From: Symsagittifera roscoffensis
Lineage: Eukaryota > Xenacoelomorpha > Acoela > Convolutidae
DNA: 64,000 bases
Assembly: GCF_963678635.1 (NCBI RefSeq)
Contig: NC_087069.1
Span: 50,912,938-50,976,937 of the forward strand
Direction of reading: 5' to 3'
In this document: positions 1-11,476 of the stretch, one piece after another
Position numbering within the stretch: the first letter of the stretch is position 1
Layout: every line of letters begins with the position of its first letter
The notes under the pieces: model-generated
Seen by the model: the letters and a program-made list of their open reading frames with translations, nothing else
Told to the model about the DNA's origin: nothing
Databases searched by the model: none
Position numbers and translations under genes: made by a program

Positions 1-1149
1 TGCAGTTTCGATTTTCAGCATCATTACGCACTGTATCTTTGGGCGTAAGGTGGAAGATTCAACAATTTTTAGGCATTGTAGATCGCTTAACCAGCCTGGC
101 AGACTATAGACTGAAAAATTATCGAATATGATGACCCCTAAAGATATTTTTAAGCCCTCTCTCAGAATTTTTTAAAAAAGCCCTCAATAGAAAGCTAGAG
201 ATCGTTACAAAAGGCGCAGCAAGCTTTAAACACCCTGCATAAAAACTAGTCTTCATAGGTCCCTCACTATGAGGGACCTATGAAGACTAGTTTTTATGCA
301 GGGTGTTTAAAGCTTGCTGCGCCTTTTGTAACGATCTCTAGCTTTCTATTGAGTGCTATTTTTACAAATTCTGAGAGAGGGCATAAAAATCTTGTTTGTT
401 TTGTATTTTGACCCGTTGCGTCTTTTTAATGAAACTTACATTTCCTTCTCCACCTAATTGCATCCCTTTTCTGACGAGCAATCATTGTCATCCATTCTGT
501 TCGTTTTCTTTTTTTATCGCGTGAGGATGACATAATTGCAAAATAATTTTTAGACGATATCTCAGAAGCTATCACGCATCGCATAGCATGATGACAAGGT
601 ATTCTTTTCATGATGCTGGGTTACATTACAAATGGGAGACTTTTTATCACTGAAAATGGTCTCATTTGCGCCTTCATTTACGATCGTTGTCGTTTAGTTT
701 TGGTCTGAACTCAAACTTGATGTAACTCAAGCTGGCCTCAAAGTTGATCTAACTCAAATGAACTCAAGCTTGATATAGTTTGATAAAATTCGCCAACACA
801 TTCTGCTTCCTTCACATTACCTCCATTGTCTGATAGACTCTCTCATTTTTTATTCCGCAGTCCCAAAATTCCGTTTGTCGTCATTTGCGGCGCCAGTGCT
901 TCTCCTTGGCAGCTCACCGGTAAGGCAGTTCTTCTAAGAATCAAAAAGCCTCTTATGTCGAATATTGTAGGCTCAGTTTTCTCCTAAGTGTTTTTAATGA
1001 TTCGACTTAGTTCCACTCACTTTCGCTGTACTGTTTCTAGCTCTAGCATTAATCATGTTAATAGCATTCAAGTTTGAACTTCATCATTGTGGTTAAACTG
1101 TGCCGGTTCTTAGCCATTGGGCACCCGTTTTTGGTTGTACTTCAGCCCA
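1..1149. other. Left flank, no gene recognised
   Basis: AT-rich sequence outside the large duplication. It contains the long hairpin at 143-395 and nothing that reads as a protein. Positions 700-780 hold a loose cluster of AACTCAA/AACTTGAT repeats. No promoter or RNA gene was recognised. Confidence 0.5.
143..395. repeat. Long palindromic foldback (perfect 84-bp arms)
   Basis: Positions 183-266 and 270-353 are perfect reverse complements around a 3-base loop. Beyond them the match continues imperfectly: CCCTCTCTCAGAATTT at about 152 is mirrored by AAATTCTGAGAGAGGG at about 367-383. The total arm length is about 120 bp. The centre reads GGTCCCTCACTATGAGGGACC. It is either a MITE/foldback element or the source of a hairpin RNA. 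Perfect arms imply recent formation or ongoing conversion. Confidence 0.85.
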
Positions 1150-2600
1150 ACATCTTGAATATGTCTGACAAAATTTAGGCCACAATCACAAAATTGTTTA
1201 ACGATAGTAGGAGACACGAGAAAAATTTTAAAAACTAGGAAGTTTGAGCCCCATCAAGTTTTTGAGAAAATGGGGTAGGCCTGCTAGTTTCAAAATTTAC
1301 GTAAAAACGCTCGAGCATTATTTTAGATATTCAATAGAACGTAAAAAAGGAGCTGCTAGCTTTTAGCAATAACAATCAAACACAAGAATTCATTAAACCG
1401 GTGCTTCGAGAATGATCATTTACTTTTAATGAAAAAAATCATCAATTGATTGATACAACTAAATCGTACTAGGGAAGCTCAAAACCACCGCCATCGGACG
1501 ATCCTCACCCGCACTAGAGTTCCAGGACACTAATCGATTATATTGTCATTTTATAGTCAACCTCCATAAAATTACAAAAATTATCGATTATAATCCATCA
1601 AAAATGGATTATAATCCATTATTTTTTATATCAATATGATCCATTAGAAGTGGATTTGTTTTCTGAAAGTTTTTATGCCAATATAATCCCTTATAACCGG
1701 TTATAATCAATTCCGGTGGATTTTTCCGAGAGGCTAGTCACGTAAATTACAATTTTGTTCAAAGTTATCGCATTTCCTGCTTAGTGCAGTTGCTACGTGA
1801 GATCTAAAAAATAGTAGGATGTGATAGTTTTTATGAAGAACAATCAGGTTTTAAGAACAAAGTGCAGGCTACCACATTGTCATTACTGATGTAAAAAACT
1901 CGTAATTTTAACCAGTCGTTTCATTGTCGAAAACGCTGATGGTTGAGGGATCGAACCCCGTTAGGTCCCCGTTTTTGCTCTTTTTGATAGGTTAATTAAT
2001 GCTGTTTCATCGTTAAAATTTTGCCAAATTAGCATTTCCTTCAGTTCAAAAGATTGCATGAAAAGTCTGTGATCAGTGGTTTTTCATATATGGAAATTGC
2101 ATGAATAGTTTTTTTCCAATAAGCAAAAAATTGATTTTCTTAAAATTTAAATTCAAAATTTTTTAGAATCTGTTCTTAACAGAACCCAAGTGACAAAATC
2201 ATGGTTTACTCAAAACTAGAGTTACCAAAAATTTGACGTTCTCATTTACAATGTATTAGAAACGACATGAATTGTCTAAGAGTTGTCTTACACAAATTAT
2301 ATAGTGAAAAGATCAAAGTTTTATTTTTGGCACAAATTTTCAAGGAAAATCATTTTTAGAATTTGATTTTATAAAGAACCAGACATTGGTGAAAAAAAAT
2401 CCAATTTTGTATATCAAGGACTACGTTACCCACACAAAAATTTCCGTTTTGCAGGCTAATTTTTTCGGAAAAGTTTTTTTTGAGTACAAAATTAATTTTG
2501 AGAAAAAAACTGAAAAATTTGGGAGCAATTTCAAAAAAGTTGGTGAAAGTTTTTGTGTCGCCATCAAAAAAGCCAGTCATATAATTTAATATATGTGGTT
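1150..2600. other. Gene-less repeat-rich stretch
   Basis: No coding signal. Positions 1580-1700 hold small palindromes built on AATCCAT...ATGGATT. Positions 2340-2580 are a diverged member of the GGACTACGTTA repeat family that recurs near 17.35, 20.4, 22.85, 27.8 and 40.75 kb. A tRNA-like T-arm lies at 1930-1975 on the minus strand. Confidence 0.5.
1930..1975 (-). repeat. tRNA-like fragment (B-box only)
   Basis: On the minus strand GGTTCGATCCC (1948-1958) matches the Pol III B-box consensus GGTTCGANNCC and can form a T-arm-like GGG/CCC stem. No full cloverleaf is visible. The second copy of the duplication (about 27440) has a base change inside the box. It may be the relic of a tRNA-derived SINE, or chance. 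Confidence 0.3.
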
Positions 2601-2619
2601 AGAATTTTTCAAGAAAATT

Positions 2620-3455
2620 TTTTTTTTATTTAGTACATTACACCGACTTGTATGCCAAACAAACAAGGAAAAAACTGTTTGCAATTTCGATGACACCATT
2701 TTAGCAAAATGTATTAATTTCTTAAAAATACTTTTTTTGAATAGACTAAGTCATAGACATTAATGACATAATTTAACTTATTATAATATCATCAAAATAT
2801 GATCAAAAATGATGGATTATGAAATGTTTAAACATCTAAACTTGGCGCTGATAATTAATTATAATTTCGATAAATTAGAATTATAATTGTAATATAGTCG
2901 ATTATTGTTTCTTTTAAATGGCTGTGGGCATTCAATTGATACGGTATTGTTTTTAGCAAAATCCTGGTAGGACAATTTTTGCCCATGCAATTTAGAGTTA
3001 CCCTAGTTGACCTAGCCGAAAATACTAATCATAAAGTTCCATAAAATAAACTTTTACGATTAGCTTTATCTGTCTATGGAGGTCAACTCGGGTAACTCTA
3101 AATTGCATGGGCGAGAGAAATGTCCAACCAAAAGCAAAATCTATCTAAAGACAAACCCATATCAATTAAACGCACGCACTCAGTAAAAAGAGGACATAAT
3201 CGATTATATTACAATTATAATTAATTATCAGCGCTAAAATTAGATGTTTAAACAATTTGTAATCCATGATAATGGTAAAATCTTTAGTAATAAAAAATTG
3301 TGATCATCTATTCGATTTTGTCTATGAACAAGTCTGTGAAAAAATATTAACCATACTTTTTTCTTACATTTTGTTAAAATGGTATCAGCGGTTTTTGAAA
3401 GAAACTTTTTTTTCTTTTTTTGGCATAAGAGTTGGTGTATCTTATTAAATAAAAA
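2620..3455. repeat. Large imperfect foldback element, copy 1
   Basis: The two halves are reverse complements around about 3038. The inner arms are nearly perfect (GCAATTTAGAGTTACC mirrored by GGTAACTCTAAATTGC). Farther out, matching blocks include ATTAATTATCAGCGC-type and ACCATTTTARCAAAATGT sequence. At the ends TTTATTTAGTACATTACACC mirrors GGTGTATCTTATTAAATAAA. Arms are about 400 bp with indels. The gypsy element at 3374-9880 abuts the right arm. Confidence 0.75.
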
Positions 3456-4324
3456 CTTAGTAAAATAAAAATTTTACAAAGTTTTCTAATGTTGAGTGTT
3501 CCTGAATGGGACTGCTTGCCAAGTTTTCTTCTTTTTGTTTCTTTTTCTGTCCTTGCCCCGTCTTTGTTGTTTTCATTGTTGTCGTCTATTGTCCCGTTAT
3601 GCTCATCGTTTTGCAATTGTTCATCATCCTTTTCTTCCTGTTTCTTTATCACTGGTTTTCACGAATAGTTTTTCCATGTTGTTGTCCATTGTGTCGTATT
3701 CGGTTGGTGATGTTAGTTCTATGACGTTGTTGTTTCTTGTTGTCTTATTCTTTGGGCTAATGGCTTCTGTAATTTTCACGCAAGCTTTGTACTCGGGAGT
3801 CTTTTCTGTGAAACCCATCACTTGAATGAGTGGTTTCAAGCTTGGGTAATTCCCTGGTGTCGACTTTTCTGGTGGTGAATCGGTTTCGAATTGCCTCATA
3901 TTTGGGGTGTTCATTGTTTCTATCGCGTTGATTGGGATAAGGTTTCCGAGTGCTGTTGTCAGCGTTGCTTGTCGGTTCCTTGTTGATTTTCTTGTCGCAG
4001 TGTTCGTAGGCGGCGTGCGTTTTTGATTCTGTCGCTTGGGCGACGGGGCAACGTCTTCTGAAGCGGACTAAGAGTTTTCATCCCTATCTGAGTTGCTTGG
4101 GACTTTATCGTGCGAGGCCTCTTTTTGTGTACTCTCGGCTGTCTCTGCCGTTTGCAGACTCTTTCCTCGTGGCGTATGTATCTTTCTTGTGGGTCTCCCC
4201 CTGTTCTCTTTCCTGTTGCCTTGGTTTCTTTCCGTTTCGTCGTGCTGCATTGGTTGTTTTGTGCCGCCTTTTCCATCTTCATCAGTTTGATGGGCAATCC
4301 AGTTCGTTCATCTTCTTTGAACAT
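3374..4324 (-). pseudogene. 3'-terminal region of gypsy element, unrecognised (copy 1)
   Basis: After integrase come three broken frames: a very basic 121-residue piece (3959-4324), then 3624-3914 and 3374-3652, which together carry SPPEKSTPGNYPSLK, TEKTPEYKACVK and an acidic Asn/Asp-rich tail. The second copy has the same segment as one cleaner frame at 28943-29332. It could be the end of Pol or a third ORF. No signal peptide or transmembrane segment suggests an envelope. Confidence 0.5.
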
Positions 4325-4369
4325 CAGATGTTGTGGGGCATTTGACTTTTCGATGTCTAAAAAACGTAG

Positions 4370-5640
4370 TCATGGTCCTGTTCTTCGTGCTGATTTATAA
4401 GCGACGTAGTCGCTGAGCCGGGAGGATATGCATGGTCCGTATAATAAAGGGTTAGAATCAAATGCTGTTCCGCTATTTCTTAATAGTCTCGGCTGTTTTC
4501 CAAAAGTTTGTACCCTAGCAGTGTGTGGTGTATATATGAGTATTTCTCCCTCGACGGTTTTATGTTTTTGCTCAAATGTTTTAGGATCCTTAACCCTTGT
4601 TGGTAATCTAATTGTTTTTCCTGCCACCTGGTTTTTTCGTTTTTCCGTGTTTTTGTTAATTGTCCTTTGTATTCCCTTGCGTCTTACATTTAGTTTGTTC
4701 TTAGCCAAGTCTATGGATTTAGAAGTTGTACCTGTTTCTTGTTGTTTTGGTGAGTGTGCGTTTTGTAGCGTCCTTGGTAGCAATTGATGAGCGGTTCTTG
4801 GTAGCGGTTCTTGTTTCTTTATTGACACTTCGTCCTCCGACCAGCGTTGAAGGTCGTGCTTGATTTCCGCTGGTAACGGTGGCTTCGTAAATTTCTTTCG
4901 ATCTAAACATTTGTGGCTATATTTGAGAGTGGGGTATTTGGTTGTCTGCCCATATGTGCCTCAAATGGTGAGATTTTTGTGACACCGTGTGGTGTGATTC
5001 TCAGTGTATTGATTGTTTCTGCTACATCTGAAGCTAGTTTATATGGTGTGTTTAGTTGGTCTTTTTTCATAACTGCTAACCTACTTTTTTTGTTTGAATC
5101 ATTCTATCGACAATACCTATTGCTCTATGATCAGCTACCGGTGCAAAAACTGAGTTTACCTTGTTTGTGCGGCAAAAAAATCGGAATTTTTTTTAGCTCT
5201 AAACGTTTGTGCTTGGTCATACATTGTTAGAAATGCACCTCTGCATAAGCCTAACTGCAATGTCTGCTGTTGTATTTGACACAACCTTTGCGGTCGGAGA
5301 CTTTGAACATTTATCGATAGCAACTAGACTATACGCATCTCTGTTAAGTTTAATCCGAAGTGGCCCCGCGAATTGTAATTGAACCTCTCTGTTAGGTTCT
5401 ACTACTGGTTTCATTTGGAATGACTGCTTCTTTCCTAATATTGGTTTTAGGTTTTTACCTTGTTCGGTGCAGTGTCGGCAATTCTGTGCCATTTGGATGT
5501 GGGGAAACCAGACATGTTGGCATAGATCCAACTTGGCTCGGATCCCGGATGGGTCAAATGAAGGCTGTGCAGTACTGTCTGTCTGAGTTGCGTGGCGATA
5601 ACAGTTTTCTCGTCTATCAGTAGGCAGTCCTCTCTCACGT
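4370..5640 (-). pseudogene. Integrase of gypsy element (copy 1)
   Basis: From 5640 downwards: the zinc-binding N-terminal region (LHLTHPGSEPS, then NCRHCTEQGKN, giving the H-H...C-C pattern), the start of the catalytic core (FAGPL...VAIDKCSKSPTAKVV), and after deletions the C-terminal part at 4370-4828 (KDPKTFEQKHKTVEGEIL). Copy 1 has lost sequence around 4.9-5.2 kb that copy 2 retains, including the region around the second catalytic Asp. It is not functional. Confidence 0.8.
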
Positions 5641-6720
5641 GTGATCTATTCCGGATGTTTTGCCAGTACTGTCCGTTGAAGGTTTTGATGGCCTCTCAGT
5701 CTCTTTTCTTGGCGAAGTTTTTCAGAGGACGCAGGTTCCTGTCCTTCTTTGTAGCAGCGGCGATGAACCTGACTCCCAATACTCTTTGAAGTTTCCGGCG
5801 GAATAATGGCGTGGCTTCCTCTGCCTCTGTTGTCGCTGTGGCTTTCTCCACTGTTGCGACCAGGCCCTCCGTTATCATGTTGCGGCTAGCATCTAGTGTT
5901 GAGGTCGTCATTGATGGTGATGAGGTGGTGAGGATGGGCTTGAGGTGTTGAGGTTCCTCATTGTGCGTTCTTTCTTCCTGGAGCAATACAAAATTTTTGC
6001 AGGTCGTCAATTGTAATGTTGTTTTCTGTTTGGTGGGTTATGGTTGATTTGGTTATGTCTGTTTGGGCGGCTTGTGTTTCTTTTGTGGTGCCACTCTTTT
6101 GTTTACTTCATTTTGTTATTGTTTCCGGTTGGTGCTGTCTCCGAAAATGATTCTTAGAAAGTTTGGTTGGTTGGTTTTCTTTGGTATCAGTTCCCTTGCG
6201 TCAGCGACTGATGCTGCCGAGGTGGATGTCGTCGATGATTTCGGGTCCGGCATAGCTTTTCTTCCCTTGTTTGGAGGTCGTTTATGTCATCTCGGGTCCG
6301 ATAAGCTTTCCTCCCGGTCGGATGTCCCTTGCCAATTTGAAGATATTTATTTCCTGCCGCGTGGTTCGTTTGATTTAAGTTTTGTGGGGATGAAGCCACC
6401 TTTGAAACTTTTTTTCTGCGCATCTTTGTGTGTGTGATTGCTGCAATCGCGCTGATCGAGGTTTTATGGCAAATTTTGCGGCTTAAGTGTTTTGATTGAG
6501 AGAGAGAGTTGACTGATTGTGAGCAGATTTCGAGATAGAATGAATCTGTTTTTGGGGTAGCAATTGACCGCTTGCGGAATATTTGCAATGTTTAGTTGTT
6601 AATTGAGCGTTTGAACTAGCATTCAACAACCTTTTTTTTGCGTGCATTTTGATCAGCTCATAAGGCGCTTTGTTTTGATTGGCCAGATTATTTAGGATGA
6701 CATTGTCAATCATTTCTAGG
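5640..6720 (-). pseudogene. Tether region between RNase H and integrase (copy 1 only)
   Basis: This links RNase H to integrase. Near the integrase side, minus-strand pieces at 5696-6010 end in LRPLKNFAKKRD. The rest (6187-6713) is low-complexity, basic and broken. Copy 2 lacks about 5494-7004, so it has none of this. No catalytic motif is visible. Confidence 0.5.
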
Positions 6721-7190
6721 TTGATGATGAATGCATTAATTGACGCTACTACAAATTCCTCGTCATACTCACTGGGTGGGGGGTATTGCTAATCCAACCG
6801 GATTTCGTGACATATATTCTATTAGTCCCATTTTATTCCCAGCAAGATGCTTGATGTCGAAGTGAAATGGTATTAATCGATCGCTCCAGCAAATCAGATG
6901 GCTCTGACTTGTTCTTGATTGTTCACTTGCTTTGAAGCGCTGATTAAAGCTTGATGATTGGCAATGACGGTAAAATGTTCGCCGTATAAAGATTAATTAA
7001 AGCGTTCGATTGCCCATACAACTCCTAGCAATTCTAGTTCGTTTACGGGATATTTTTTCTCGAGGATATTTAGAAAGCGTGACGCATATGCTACAGCCGC
7101 CCAGCCTTCTGGTGAATGTTGCTCTAATGCCGCCCCTAGCCCTGTATTAGATGCTTCGCAGACAATGCGAGCATCTAGATGCTAGTTAAA
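6720..7190 (-). pseudogene. RNase H domain of gypsy element (copy 1)
   Basis: Minus-strand translation across frames shows the start of RNase H (LDARIV, then a GLGAALEQHSPEGWAAVAYA-like stretch near 7080-7180) and its C-terminal part (RLIPFHFDIKHLAGNKMGL, ending in EYMSRNP, near 6810-6870). The pieces are in the expected order but not one frame. The domain would degrade the RNA strand during reverse transcription. In copy 2 the C-terminal half is deleted. Confidence 0.7.
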
Positions 7191-7310
7191 ATGTTTGTCT
7201 TAAGTAATTTCAGCTACTAGTTTTAATATATTTTTAAAAGTTTGTTATTTTCTGGTGACCAATTGAGTGGTTTATTTTTCTCAGTGTTTTTTAATCGGCA
7301 GCTGTTTGCT

Positions 7311-8283
7311 CTAGATTAGGTATATACGGTGTGTTAGTAGGTATATACGTGGTAAATGGTGTACTAATCGCATAAAATTCTTCAGTTGTTTGAAAGTTTT
7401 GGGGGGTGATAGCTTTTTGATCGCTTCTGTTTTCTTTATAAGTGGCTTACTTCCTTCTCTATTAAGGTTAAAACATAACCACTCAGTCTGTTTGCATGCA
7501 TACTTACATTTATCAAATGAGATTGCAAGGTTCTCTTCGCCTAGCTCTGTTAGAACTGTTTGAGGTTTTTGGCGCTGTGACTCTACTGTTTCTTTCGTTA
7601 CAATTACTATGTCGTCTAAATACGCGTATGTATTAGTGCGGCTTGTGAGTGTCAAATCGATTGCTCTCTGAGATTCTGCTGGCATATCCGTAAGACCGTA
7701 AAATCCCTTCTGGAATTGGTATGTTCCGGTGGCGTTACCGCCAATAAGACTGAAGTTACACTGTTCTCTGGTTGTTTTATCCAAAGGAATTGTGAGTATA
7801 TGTATCGTAGATCGAGTGTAGAAAATAACGTTTGATTTGAATTGTCCGATTTTACCACTTGTGCGATGTTGTCCAGGAGTAGATCTATCTTAGGCTTTTG
7901 ATGTTCGTTCGTATGTATAAATTTGTTGATCTTTTTAAAATCTAGTGCCAGTTTTACTGTCTGGTTCATTTTACTGTTATGACGATAGGGCTGATAAATT
8001 GCTTATCCGAACATTTGTCCAATTTAATAATGTGTTTCTGGTCTATCAGCTTGTTTAACTCAGCTTCGACCCATTCCTGTAGGTGTAATGGTATACGTCG
8101 GCCCTTTTGCTGAAATGGGTGGAACTCCTTGATAAATTGAGTTTTCATTGCATGGTATTTCGACTTTCCTATTTGCACGCATAGAAGTTGGAAATTAACA
8201 TTGACCCATTGTTTAATCTCTGGGTTTGACTCTTCTCTTTCTTGTACGTTTAGTATCTTGTGTGCTTGCGTTTCTTGGACCAA
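7311..8283 (-). pseudogene. pol: Reverse transcriptase domain of gypsy element (copy 1)
   Basis: Three overlapping frame pieces (7966-8283, 7652-7969, 7311-7784) give the fingers segment with LQEWVEAELNKLIDQKHI, then SPIVIT, the first catalytic Asp region FSTLDLRYIYSQF, and the YAYLDDIVIV box with the paired catalytic aspartates. The thumb follows with SPPKTFKQLKNFM. The domain order and motifs are those of Ty3/gypsy RT. The frame changes show that no full-length enzyme can be made. Confidence 0.85.
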
Positions 8284-8289
8284 CTTGAT

Positions 8290-8700
8290 ACCTATGCGCG
8301 GTAAAAGGTTTCGTCGTATGGTATTAGCCTTGTGGTCGTCCGCTATAAAAAATGGAGCTGTCTAAACTTTCCAGCCTCCCGACTCAATTGTTATTACCAG
8401 TCTTCCTTTCGGGTTTATTGTTTCGCCGTTATAACATGCCAGATTCCTACCTGTAACCTACGGTGGCATATTTTTGAAAATTGCTGTCCTGTCGTTTTGT
8501 TGTATTCGTTGTGCTGTTTTTTCGTTGAGAAAGGACATTGGGCTGCACGAGTCGGCAATAGTGAAAATCTCCGCTGTATCTGTTTTCAATTTAACAAAAT
8601 GTCCATTTAGGTCGTCTTCCAATAATGTCCAATAATGTGTCTTCGAAAGATTCCGCGATTGCCGTAACCGAAAATTGATCTGTCTGGTAATCACCTCATC
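8290..8700 (-). pseudogene. Aspartic protease domain of gypsy element (copy 1)
   Basis: The reading frame at 8458-8694 contains the retropepsin active-site region, but the catalytic motif reads ADSCSP instead of ADSGSP as in copy 2 at 31730-32140. The invariant Gly of D-S/T-G is therefore replaced by Cys. The flap and C-terminal half (8290-8458) continue only across further frame breaks. Known role of the family: dimeric protease that cuts Gag-Pol. This copy cannot be active. Confidence 0.7.
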
Positions 8701-8773
8701 AATTTTTGTAGTGAAATCGGCAAATGCATTTGTAGTGAATTCGGTTCGTTGTCTGTCTCCGTGCTTTCTGTTT

Positions 8774-9880
8774 CTATTTCTTCTTGTTGATTTCGCAAAT
8801 AATTAAGGTTAGTGGAAATGCAAACTTGCGCGAGGTGCCCTCGTTTAGCGCATCTTGAGCAGATTTTGTCTTTTGCTGGACACGATTGTAGATGATTGGG
8901 GCTTTACTGATTTCCGCAGTTGTAGCATTGTTTTTGGTTGTTCGGGTTTGCGTTCCGTTGATGTTGTTACCTTGTGTCTTGTGTTCCACGCGGATACGGT
9001 CGGCCGCGGAAGCCACCCCGGCCTCTCTTTGTACTCTGATTGTTTTGTTGGTTGTATCTGCCACGTGTATTTATGTAGTGTATCGGCTTTTGTTTTGTAG
9101 TTGTTGTTTGGCCTCCGAACGGTTTTTTTTCTTGTACGGTTGTGTTCTATCATTTTTTCTCGACGTGTCGCGTATTCGTATGCATCCTGTGGGCTCCTTG
9201 TTTGAGCTAGCATATCTTCCGCAATTTTTTCATTAATCATGTGTGCTGTAAACAAATATCGTACCAACTCATCCTCACGATCACCACAGTCAGCCCGTGA
9301 GGCCAATTCTACTAGGTCTGCATGAAATTGTTCCAGACTTTCTGTTTTCTTTCGTTTTCTACAGTTGAAGTTGTACCTCTCAAAGGCTATTATTCGGGTA
9401 GTAACAAAAATGTCTTCTAATGTTGTCATGAAGTCTTGTGTGGTGATTGTGTGTAGCTCCAGATTCAGTCTCTTCTGTTGTATCTGTCTCTGTCTTTCGG
9501 CGCCTCGGCACAGGAAAAGAAAGCTACGCACTTTCGCGTCCACTTGGTCCCACCGGAATGAGTTGCATAATACTCCTTTTTCCCGTGCTTTGATGACATG
9601 ATTTTCCCAGACAACTCGTTTTTCCTAATTTCGAACGTCTCAATTCTTTTTCTGGGCCTCCGTTTCACCCATTATCTCAATTTCGTATATTGGTTCTGCG
9701 GGTTCGACTAGTGGTGGTTTGGCTCGTAATAGATTTCGTATTTCCCTTCCAACTTTTGCGAAGACTGCCATCTCCAGTATTGCTGCCCATTTGGTCCACT
9801 CCAGTGGTGGTCCAGCTGATGCCCTCTCAGAACGGGTTTATATTCAGCGGGTTTGTTGAGAATCCTGCTGGCTGCACCAT
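8774..9880 (-). pseudogene. gag: gag of gypsy element (copy 1), frameshifted
   Basis: The ATG at 9880-9878 opens with MVQPAGFS, the same start as the plus-strand element at 48890 (MVEPAGFS). The frame then breaks several times. The best-preserved piece is 8845-9543, which includes the capsid-like segment around FERYNFNCRKRKK and ESLEQFHADLVELASRA, typical of gypsy Gag. A basic Asn/Arg/Gln-rich nucleocapsid tail follows. The CX2C zinc knuckle seen in copy 2 is split between frames here. The protein would package the element's RNA. It is non-functional. Confidence 0.75.
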
Positions 9881-11121
9881 GTCATACCTCAAGGTATGAT
9901 TAGTCATTTCCTGAATCCGAATGGATTGATAAAACTGAATCTGAGAGAGAGTAGAAAAAAACAACTATTTGTTAACACGTTTATTCTCTATCTGAACCAT
10001 AGCTCAGCTCAACCGAATCTTTGTCGTCATCTATCAAGGTCAATCGACAAGCTTTTACCAAGGTTAATCATCGATAACATAAATGTTTATAACATAGATA
10101 ATGTATAAATACATATGAAGTTTATATGAAGTTTTGATAGGGACAATACGGTAAAAAGGATTCCCAATTATCTTGCTTTTCTCAGCAGAGGATATGTGAT
10201 GGATGAAACCCGAGCCAAGCAATTTTGGTTTAAAAACACTGAATTAAGTTCGAGAAACCGGAAAACAGAAAAACACATATCGAGAAACAAGCCTCAAGGC
10301 TTTGGCGTTAAGTAGAATGGAATGATAATACAAGAGATTCTTAAATCTACCTGATTAAGGGTCAGAGGAAACAACCATTTCAGCGGAAGAAGGACAACCC
10401 ATGCGACAAATGAACTCACAAAAAAATGGAGAAGACCACCATTAGTCCAAAACATCAACTAATGGGAAAAACTGAGTGAAATTTTTGCCGAAAAAACAGG
10501 AATTTTTGTAGCTCAAATAAAACCAGAAAAACCTTACCGATAAAGCACGGATTTGTAAGAGTGAGCAACTTCAGAGAGGACTAGCGCCTGAACAGACAAA
10601 GACAGTGAAAAGTCATGCGAATGTGACCTTAACTCCACCTTCATTGAGGGGGATTACGGGAATCTACAGGGATTATACTAACAAACTTGATTGCTATCTT
10701 TAATGAAAAGAGCAATGAGAAAGGTGGAGTAAGCGCGCTAACACTCATTACGGTGCCCGACATACCACTCGGATCCTTTAAGAAACGACATTGTCTGTAC
10801 ATATCATAATTTGATCGTTTGACAGATGAATACATGTCCAAGGTTGATTGATTGAAAAAAAAACAAGCCTACCACAATCGATACCGAGACGCAAGGGGAA
10901 ATCCATCAGAATCGACCAGAAGGCAATGGTCAGCTGACAAGCATACTACGCCACTGGATCAAGCAGTATTAGGAGTAAGAGGACGACATGGAGAAGTACT
11001 GATACAGGATTTCGAAGTTTTTTTACGACAAAAACAGGAGCTGTTAGCTCAGTGACGGTCTTGTGGTAGCCTGCACGATATTGATAGAAACTTGATTGTT
11101 CATCAAAAACACTGTCAAAAC
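9881..11121. other. Intergenic stretch with one conserved short frame
   Basis: Positions 9881-10040 are probably the untranslated leader or LTR remnant of the gypsy element, but no direct repeat of it was seen at the 3' end. The rest has no recognised gene. A 60-codon frame at 10136-10315 is kept in the second copy of the duplication. Confidence 0.4.
10136..10315 (+). other. Short frame conserved in both duplication copies (copy 1)
   Basis: It reads RDNTVKRIPN, then AFLSR and VMDET, and ends KPQGFGVK before TAG. The same frame in copy 2 (32782-32988) has an upstream ATG and 16 extra bases. Here the ATG at about 10126 is followed at once by TGA. Strongly basic, no family recognised. Conservation may simply reflect the recent duplication. 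Confidence 0.25.
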
Positions 11122-11476
11122 CACGGGCGGATCTAGGATTTTCTCGAGCGGGAGGGGGGTGTATTTTCAAAAAAATTTCAAATCGTAAATTTTGACGACC
11201 TTTATTTAGGCCGACCAAATTTTTTTCCGAGCTCTGCTAGGCCAGTGAAAAGACGTTGTTTTGGGCACTTTTTAGAAATTTTTAACAAAAAAAATCGCGT
11301 TCGTTTTTTTGGCGCTCGCTCCCCTTCAAAGATAGTATATATTGGCGCCGCAAGCGCCTTTAGAAACAATTTAAGGGTCCTTTGGCAAAAAATGGATTCG
11401 TTAAAAAGTACCTTTGGGTTGGCAGGGGGTCGAATCAAAAGCTCCCCCCCCCCCCAAAAAAAAAACCCCACCCCTG
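11122..11476. mobile_element. hAT-like MITE, copy 1
   Basis: The element starts CACGGGCGGATC and ends CCACCCCTG, so the ends are inverted (compare CAGGGGCGGAT with the complement CAGGGGTGGG). It is flanked by GTCAAAAC on the left and ATCAGACC on the right, an imperfect 8-bp target duplication typical of hAT elements. It contains C and A homopolymers near 11447-11465 and no transposase. It predates the segmental duplication, since copy 2 has it at 33809-34127. Confidence 0.6.

Larger units (their letters stand above)
3374..9880 (-). mobile_element. Decayed Ty3/gypsy-type retrotransposon, copy 1
   Basis: Read on the minus strand from 9880 downwards, the order is gag, protease, reverse transcriptase, RNase H, tether, integrase and a C-terminal/third region. 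This is the order typical of Ty3/gypsy elements. Every domain is split by frameshifts or stops, so the element is dead. I could not find flanking LTRs by eye. Both copies of the segmental duplication carry it, so insertion predates the duplication. It shares its gag start with the element at 48.9 kb, so they belong to one family. Confidence 0.9.

Noticed and set aside
426-611. Short basic minus frame as a peptide gene
   Set aside because: Small, low-complexity and without support from any second copy or motif.
3496-3825. Plus-strand hydrophobic frames over the gypsy element's 3' part
   Set aside because: They are antisense shadows of the minus-strand acidic/basic coding relic. The minus frames carry the segments conserved between duplicates.
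3374-9880. LTRs of the gypsy element
   Set aside because: No direct repeat of the 9.88-10.05 kb region was found near 3.3-3.5 kb by eye; a computed self-alignment would be needed.
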